A stretch of 19,248 nucleotides of DNA from CBFGTV01 sp965652145 (lineage in GTDB: Bacteria; Bacillota; Clostridia; Peptostreptococcales; Natronincolaceae): assembly GCA_965652145.1 (NCBI GenBank), contig CBFGTV010000065.1, positions 1 to 19,248 on the forward strand. Reading direction: 5' to 3'. This document shows, in pieces, positions 14,998 to 19,248 of this stretch. A program made the translations under genes and the position numbers. Below the pieces are notes generated by a model, which did no database searches, was not told the DNA's origin, and saw only the letters and a program-made list of their open reading frames with translations. How positions within the stretch are numbered: position 1 is the stretch's first letter; every line of letters begins with the position of its first letter.

Positions 14998-16473
14998 TTA
15001 ATTAACATTTTCTAAACCATATTTCTTAATCTTCTCGTAAAGACTCGTTCGACTAATCCCTAGCTTTTTTGCAGTTTGATACTTGTTTCCCTCATATTGC
15101 ATCAATGTTTTTTGAATGGCCTTTTTCTCAATTTCTTCAAAAATATCCTTAAGGGTACCATCAAAATTTACCTCTAGGCTATCGACAGCAGTTGTTGTAT
15201 CAACCTTAGCCACCTTACGGATATAGTAGGGAAAATGATCTAAGTTAATCATAGCTTCCTTTTCCACTAAATTAAGGGCTCTTTCGATCAAATTTGCCAA
15301 TTCTCGAATATTCCCTGGCCAATGATAATTGGTTAAAGCCTCCAGTGCAGCAGGGGAAATTTCTGTTACATGCCGCTCCATTTCACTTGCCAGCTTTTTC
15401 ATCAGATGCCGGGTTAACAGGGGAATATCCTCGATTCGATCCCTTAAGGGAGGAATATTAATACTAATAACATTTAAGCGATAATATAGATCTTCCCTAA
15501 ACAACTTTTTCTTTACCATATCCTCTAAATTTCGATTGGTTGCGGCAATAATTCTTACATCCACCTTTTGGCTTTTTACACTGCCAATTCGCTCAATTTC
15601 TCGTTCTTGAATCACACGCAATATTTTCACCTGCATATTTAGAGGTAAATCACCTATTTCATCAAGGAAAATGGTACTGCGATGAGCCAGCTCAAATTTT
15701 CCTGGCTTGCCCCCCTTTTTGGCACCGGTAAAGGCTCCCTGTTCATAACCAAACAGCTCTGATTCCAACAGTTCTGATGGAATTGCCCCACAATTCACCT
15801 TAATTAAGGGGTATTCGCCCCTGGGGCTGGCATTATGAATGGAATGGGCAAATAGTTCTTTACCTGTACCGCTTTCCCCCAACAGCAATATATTTGATTT
15901 CGATAAGGCAACCTTTTGGGCTAAATCCTTGGCTCGTCTAACCGCAACACTGTTCCCTACAATATGCTCAAAGGTATAATTGCTTCCCAGCGCCTTTTTC
16001 AATTCTTTTTTATAAAACTCTAGCTGCTTTTCCATTTTTAGAATGTTCTTGACATAGACGTCAAATTCCACCAGGTCTTTAAAGATTACGGTTCCCACAG
16101 CCCCCATCAATTTACCATTCTGATAAATCGGAATTCTATCGGCAATCATTTGATTTCCCTTGATTTCTTGAATGTCTCCAATTTCTTTTTGCTCTGTCTT
16201 GACAACAATATGCATTCTGGTATTTTCAATTACTTCTGTAACATGTCTGCCAATGGCATCCTCTTGTTTGATACCAATGAATTCACAGTATTTCTTATTA
16301 ATCATAATAATATAGCCCTCGGTATCTACCACCACCATCCAATTATAAATATCGTTAAAAATGTTTTTATATAGATTGAATAGTAGTGCCAGCTCCTCTG
16401 AATGGGCTTCCAGCTCAATTTTTGTGATATCCAAAAAATTCATGTCTAAATATTGTTGTTTCCTGCCTTTCAC
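14998..16473 (-). CDS. Sigma-54-dependent activator with PAS sensor domain
   Basis: A 491-residue bacterial enhancer-binding protein. A PAS domain (about 35-135) likely senses a small ligand or redox state. A short coiled-coil linker (about 138-162) leads to the AAA+ domain (168-395). Visible motifs are Walker A GESGTGKE (199-206), the sigma-54 contact loop GAFTGA (246-251), Walker B IFLDEIG (268-274), the arginine-finger region FREDLYYRL (325-333) and sensor II GNIREL (387-392). A Fis-type helix-turn-helix ends the protein (about 450-487, NKYQTAKKLGISRTSLYEKI). No receiver domain is present, so it is not a two-component regulator. The start is GTG with AGGAGGTGA upstream. A TATAAT with a weak -35 precedes it. 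It probably controls the flanking sigma-54 operons. Confidence 0.96.
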   Translation of the reverse strand: MKGRKQQYLDMNFLDITKIELEAHSEELALLFNLYKNIFNDIYNWMVVVDTEGYIIMINKKYCEFIGIKQEDAIGRHVTEVIENTRMHIVVKTEQKEIGDIQEIKGNQMIADRIPIYQNGKLMGAVGTVIFKDLVEFDVYVKNILKMEKQLEFYKKELKKALGSNYTFEHIVGNSVAVRRAKDLAQKVALSKSNILLLGESGTGKELFAHSIHNASPRGEYPLIKVNCGAIPSELLESELFGYEQGAFTGAKKGGKPGKFELAHRSTIFLDEIGDLPLNMQVKILRVIQEREIERIGSVKSQKVDVRIIAATNRNLEDMVKKKLFREDLYYRLNVISINIPPLRDRIEDIPLLTRHLMKKLASEMERHVTEISPAALEALTNYHWPGNIRELANLIERALNLVEKEAMINLDHFPYYIRKVAKVDTTTAVDSLEVNFDGTLKDIFEEIEKKAIQKTLMQYEGNKYQTAKKLGISRTSLYEKIKKYGLENVN

Positions 16474-16534
16474 CTTTCTTCACCTCCTAGCCCAATTTTT
16501 CACTCATTATATTATTATCATACATTTAAAATTA

Positions 16535-16580
16535 ACAAAAAAACAGCAAAAAATCCAAAGTTAATTGGATTTTTGCCGTT
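16535..16580 (-). terminator. Intrinsic terminator after thl
   Basis: AACAGCAAAAAATCCA (16542-16557) pairs with TGGATTTTTGCCGTT (16566-16580), an imperfect stem of about 14 bp, starting 8 bases past the thl stop. On the minus strand it is followed immediately by a run of seven T. It separates thl from the activator gene, so the latter is expected to have its own promoter, with some read-through possible. Confidence 0.72.
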
Positions 16581-16587
16581 TTTTTAA

Positions 16588-17766
16588 TTATCGTTTGACA
16601 ATTACTGCGGTTCCCATTCCTCCGCCAATACACAATGTTGCCAGGCCATATTTCGCTGAGCTTCTTTTCATTTCATACAATAAAGTGATCAAAATTCTTG
16701 CACCGCTGGCTCCGATGGGATGGCCCAGGGCGATGGCACCCCCATTGACGTTAACCTTTTTGGGATCCCATTTTAAATCTTTACCAACAGATAATGCCTG
16801 AGCTGCAAAGGCTTCATTGGCTTCAATTAAATCCATATCTTCTATGGTAAGCCCTGCTTTTTTCAAGGCCTTTTGAGTTGCAGGAACTGGTCCGATCCCC
16901 ATAATGGAAGGATCAACTCCAGCGTTACCATAGGATACCAGGGTAGCTAGAGGCTCAATTCCCAATTCATCAGCCTTTTCCTTTGTCATTAATACTAGGG
17001 CAGCAGCACCATCATTGATACCTGATGCATTTCCTGCTGTAACGGTGCCATCTTTTTTGAAAGCAGGCTTTAATTTAGCAAGCTTTTCTGCTGTTACACC
17101 AGCCTTGGGATACTCATCGGTGTCCACCACCACTGGGTCTCCTTTTCTTTGGGGAATCTCAACGGCGACAATTTCATCCTTAAACTTGCCTGCCAAGAGG
17201 GCCTTCTCTGCTTTATTTTGACTTTCAACCGCAAATTGATCCTGTTCTTCCCTGGTTAAACCATATTTTTCTGCTAAATTTTCTGCTGTAATTCCCATAT
17301 GATATTGATGAAAGGCATCGGTTAATCCATCATTCACCATTGTGTCTATCATTTGATCATTACCCATTCTTGCTCCCCACCTGGCCTTTGGCAATACATA
17401 GGGGGCCCGGCTCATACTCTCAGTTCCTCCTACTACAACAATGTCATTGTCACCGGCAATAATGGTTTGGGCCGCCATTGAAACTGTCTTAAGCCCCGAA
17501 CCGCACAGCATATTAATTGTTGTGGCTGGTACCTCCTGAGGAATTCCTGCTTTAACGGAAGCCTGTCGGGCTACCCCCTGTCCCAGACCTGCCTGAAGTA
17601 CACAGCCCATGTATACTTCATCCACCAGCTCTGGCTTTACATTGGCTCTTTTCAAAGCCTCTTTGATAACGATCGCACCCAGATCCACTGCTGAAACATT
17701 GGCCAATGCACCACCAAAGCTGCCTATTGGTGTCCTTGCCCCACTGGCAATTACAATTTCCTTCAT
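16588..17766 (-). CDS. thlA: Acetyl-CoA acetyltransferase (thiolase)
   Basis: Condenses two acetyl-CoA to acetoacetyl-CoA, or the thiolytic reverse. The 392-residue product is a complete thiolase with nucleophilic Cys88 in NMLCGSG (85-91), His349 in GGAIALGHPIGASG, and the second catalytic Cys379 in LCIGGGMG. Residues and spacing match clostridial ThlA. The ATG follows GAGGAGGA. A sigma-54 promoter lies just upstream and a terminator directly after, making it a single-gene transcript. With hbd, the FabG-like enzyme, the hydratase and Bcd/Etf it completes a C4 acyl-CoA pathway. Thiolysis in 3-hydroxybutyrate breakdown is the inferred direction, although butyrate synthesis is also possible. Confidence 0.97.
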   Translation of the reverse strand: MKEIVIASGARTPIGSFGGALANVSAVDLGAIVIKEALKRANVKPELVDEVYMGCVLQAGLGQGVARQASVKAGIPQEVPATTINMLCGSGLKTVSMAAQTIIAGDNDIVVVGGTESMSRAPYVLPKARWGARMGNDQMIDTMVNDGLTDAFHQYHMGITAENLAEKYGLTREEQDQFAVESQNKAEKALLAGKFKDEIVAVEIPQRKGDPVVVDTDEYPKAGVTAEKLAKLKPAFKKDGTVTAGNASGINDGAAALVLMTKEKADELGIEPLATLVSYGNAGVDPSIMGIGPVPATQKALKKAGLTIEDMDLIEANEAFAAQALSVGKDLKWDPKKVNVNGGAIALGHPIGASGARILITLLYEMKRSSAKYGLATLCIGGGMGTAVIVKR

Positions 17767-17818
17767 ATTTCTTCCTCCTCGTTATATTAAATTATTTTTG
17801 TGGTCTATTTATTTTTAT

Positions 17819-17834
17819 TGCAAAAACTATACCA
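17819..17834 (-). promoter_or_regulatory. Sigma-54 promoter of thl
   Basis: The minus strand reads TGGTAT-AGTTT-TTGCA, with GG and GC ten bases apart and a complete -12 element; the -24 half has two deviations from TGGCAC. The predicted start is near 17808, about 42 bases before the thl ATG. It lies between the birA stop and thl. I found no full copy of the dyad motif upstream, only a TTTTACAC half-site at 17851-17858. Confidence 0.75.
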
Positions 17835-17852
17835 AAAACTAATCAAAGAATT

Positions 17853-18881
17853 TTACACGTACCCCTCCTCCCCACGAACAGAAATCTCTCCTGATAACAG
17901 GGTGCTTTCCCTTCCGTCGACGTCCACCACTTTAAGCAGCCCTTCTTCAGTAATATCAATGGCCTTAACCAAGGTTACTTTTTGCCCCTGGATAACCCGA
18001 ACCTTTTTTCCCAATAATGCAGAATATTGACGACAAACCTCAACGGTTTTAATCAGGGAACCATTTTCAATGTAATACTGATATAACAGCTCAAATTGAT
18101 TTAAAATTTCTATAATTAACTTCGTTCTTTCAATTTTAAAGCCCAGCTCCATCCTGAGGGAAGTGGCCTTCTCCCGTAGGTCTTCTGGAAATTCCATAAT
18201 ATTTACATTAATACCCATTCCTACAATTAAATAAGCTACTTCGTTTAACTCGCCCGCCATCTCCGTTAAGATACCGCAAACCTTTTTCCCTCTGATGACA
18301 ATATCATTGGGCCACTTTATTAAGGCATCTACATTCGCCACATGACGGATGGCAAGACAAACCGATGCGGCAGCAATTTGAGTCAGCTTGGCTCCCTCAG
18401 TAGGGGGAATTGAAGGCTTTAGTAAAAGTGACATCCAGATTCCCTGTCCCTTGGGTGATTTCCAGCCTCTCCCCAGCCTTCCTCGGCCCATCACCTGTTC
18501 TTCGGTAATTACAATCGTTCCGTGGGTAGCTTCCAGGGCAATTTTTTTAGCATAATTGTTTGTGGAATCGATTGAATCTAAATAAATCATATTTTGCCCG
18601 ATCTCCTGGGTCTTTAATTTCGACAATAGCTCTGTTGGTACCATTTTTTCTTCATTTTCCAACAAACGATAACCCTTTTTATGAAGGGTCTCTATCTGAT
18701 AGCCTTCTTCCTTCAGGCTGTTAATATGCTTCCAAATGGCCGTTCTTGTTACTCCAAAGCGGTTGGCTAATTCCTCACCTGAAAGATAACCATCTTTGTA
18801 ATTGTATAGCTCCTTTAGTATTTGCTCCTTCAATTTTTTTCCCCCAGACCTGTTTTTTATCATCCTATTGGAAAGTTTCAC
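17853..18881 (-). CDS. birA: Biotin-protein ligase / biotin operon repressor
   Basis: Attaches biotin to carrier proteins via biotinyl-AMP; the N-terminal helix-turn-helix makes it a likely repressor of biotin genes. With the start used here it has 342 residues: a winged helix (about 30-75, LSGEELANRFGVTRTAIWKHI), the catalytic GRGRLGRGW (132-140) with the later KWPNDI, and a C-terminal SH3-like domain (about 290-338, ending TLLSGEISVRG). The start is uncertain. The GTG at 18881 has no Shine-Dalgarno of its own but lies 1 base after the stop of a small ORF. A TTG at 18833 (KEQILKE) has GGGGG seven bases upstream and gives 326 residues, closer to the usual length. It follows a biotin-dependent decarboxylase gene. 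Confidence 0.96.
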   Translation of the reverse strand: MKLSNRMIKNRSGGKKLKEQILKELYNYKDGYLSGEELANRFGVTRTAIWKHINSLKEEGYQIETLHKKGYRLLENEEKMVPTELLSKLKTQEIGQNMIYLDSIDSTNNYAKKIALEATHGTIVITEEQVMGRGRLGRGWKSPKGQGIWMSLLLKPSIPPTEGAKLTQIAAASVCLAIRHVANVDALIKWPNDIVIRGKKVCGILTEMAGELNEVAYLIVGMGINVNIMEFPEDLREKATSLRMELGFKIERTKLIIEILNQFELLYQYYIENGSLIKTVEVCRQYSALLGKKVRVIQGQKVTLVKAIDITEEGLLKVVDVDGRESTLLSGEISVRGEEGYV

Positions 18882-18882
18882 T

Positions 18883-18924
18883 TCAAATAATTAAGTAAAA
18901 AGTCTTTCCGTACGTAGATTTCAA
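18883..18924 (-). CDS. Possible 13-codon leader ORF before birA
   Basis: A TTG codon (18922-18924) is preceded by AAAGGAGG at six bases, the best Shine-Dalgarno in this stretch, and opens a 13-codon ORF (MKSTYGKTFYLII, reading TTG as Met). Its TGA ends 1 base before the GTG of the long birA frame, and it is not in frame with birA. The arrangement fits translational coupling or a leader peptide. It is too short for similarity to be judged and may be fortuitous. Confidence 0.3.
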   Translation of the reverse strand: MKSTYGKTFYLII

Positions 18925-18963
18925 CAAAGTCCTCCTTTGAATCTTCCTAAGGAAGGCTTTGTT
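18923..18963 (-). promoter_or_regulatory. Leader hairpin sequestering a Shine-Dalgarno upstream of birA
   Basis: On the minus strand AACAAAG (18957-18963) pairs with CTTTGTT (18923-18929), extended by CTTCC with GGAGG, so the strong AAAGGAGG (18931-18938) is partly buried. An alternative inner hairpin CTTCC-TTA-GGAAG would free it. No known riboswitch is recognised. Function is unproven; the structure is read by eye. Confidence 0.35.
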
Positions 18964-18976
18964 CATATTTAATATT

Positions 18977-19005
18977 ATTTTATACAAATTATCCTCTTTT
19001 AACAA
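18977..19005 (-). promoter_or_regulatory. Probable sigma-A promoter of birA
   Basis: On the minus strand -35 TTGTTA (19000-19005) and -10 TAAAAT (18977-18982) are separated by 17 bases, with the start near 18970, just before the leader hairpin. Each box differs from consensus at one or two positions. The ATTGTTAA over the -35 looks like half of a BirA operator, but the second half is absent. Confidence 0.5.
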
Positions 19006-19055
19006 TTACCAGATTGATTAAGCACCATTAAAGCAGGTAAATATAAAGCCCAGAA

Positions 19056-19079
19056 ATTAAAGGATATATTCCCTTTAAT
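19056..19079 (-). terminator. Weak terminator-like hairpin after the decarboxylase beta gene
   Basis: ATTAAAGG (19056-19063) pairs with CCTTTAAT (19072-19079) about 25 bases past the stop of the partial gene at the right edge. The stem is AT-rich and only a short T run follows on the minus strand, so termination would be weak. Confidence 0.35.
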
Positions 19080-19105
19080 CTCTAGGCCTATGTAAACCTA
19101 TTTAA

Positions 19106-19248
19106 TTAACCGAACATCGACAGCAGTACCCCTGCCGCCACAGCAGAGCCAATGACCCCTGCCACATTGGGGCCCATGGCGTGCATCAATAAAAAGTTGC
19201 TAGGATTTTCTTTTTGTCCCACCACCTGGGAAACACGGGCGGCCATTG
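19106..19248 (-). CDS. Sodium ion-translocating decarboxylase beta subunit, C-terminal end (partial)
   Basis: Only the last 46 codons are present; the gene continues past the right edge. The end reads FLLMHAMGPNVAGVIGSAVA followed by AGVLLSMFG, the strongly conserved C-terminus of the membrane subunit of oxaloacetate, methylmalonyl-CoA and glutaconyl-CoA decarboxylases. These couple biotin-dependent decarboxylation to sodium export. Which of the three it is cannot be told from this piece. Its position before birA fits, because the complex needs a biotinylated carrier subunit. Confidence 0.9.
   Translation of the reverse strand, partial: MAARVSQVVGQKENPSNFLLMHAMGPNVAGVIGSAVAAGVLLSMFG

Noticed and set aside
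19000..19020. BirA operator over the birA promoter
   Set aside because: Only one half (ATTGTTAA) is seen; no matching GTTAACAAT half lies 14-16 bases away.
1..19248. CRISPR arrays, insertion sequences, prophage genes and tRNA genes
   Set aside because: No regularly spaced repeats, transposase or integrase reading frames, or tRNA-like cloverleaf were noticed on either strand.

Overview
The window looks like chromosomal DNA of a low-GC, anaerobic, butyrate-type Clostridia (Bacillota), perhaps close to Alkaliphilus or related genera. That rests on gene content, Shine-Dalgarno strength and AT richness only; no database search was possible. All genes that could be supported lie on the minus strand, so transcription runs from the right edge to the left edge.

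In transcription order the right edge holds the last 46 codons of a sodium-pumping decarboxylase beta subunit. It is followed by birA (biotin ligase/repressor), which has a structured leader. Then comes a fatty-acid/ketone-body block: thl (thiolase), a PAS-AAA+-Fis sigma-54 activator, a family I CoA-transferase, a GntP-family permease, hbd (3-hydroxyacyl-CoA dehydrogenase), a FabG/PhaB-like reductase, a MaoC/PhaJ-like hydratase, an acyl-CoA dehydrogenase, etfB and etfA. The left third is a housekeeping block: an ECF S-component, coaX, dusB, a conserved protein often named quinate 5-dehydrogenase, greA and lysS. Past lysS and its terminator, tandem sigma-A promoters and a boxA-like leader point to an rRNA operon starting just beyond the left edge.

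The main result is a local sigma-54 regulon. Three good -24/-12 promoters precede thl, the CoA-transferase/permease pair and the maoC-acd-etfBA operon, and the activator lies among them. Upstream of two of these promoters, at typical enhancer distance, there are three copies of a 19-bp dyad, consensus TGTAC-N7-(G/T)TACA. These are candidate activator binding sites.

The enzyme set suggests uptake and dismutation of a short-chain (R)-3-hydroxy acid such as (R)-3-hydroxybutyrate, a PHB monomer. The steps would be import (GntP), CoA activation, oxidation (FabG-like) and thiolysis to acetyl-CoA on one branch, and dehydration (MaoC) and reduction by Bcd/Etf to butyryl-CoA on the other. No crotonase is present in the window. 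The substrate assignment is inference; the promoters and repeats are read directly from the sequence.
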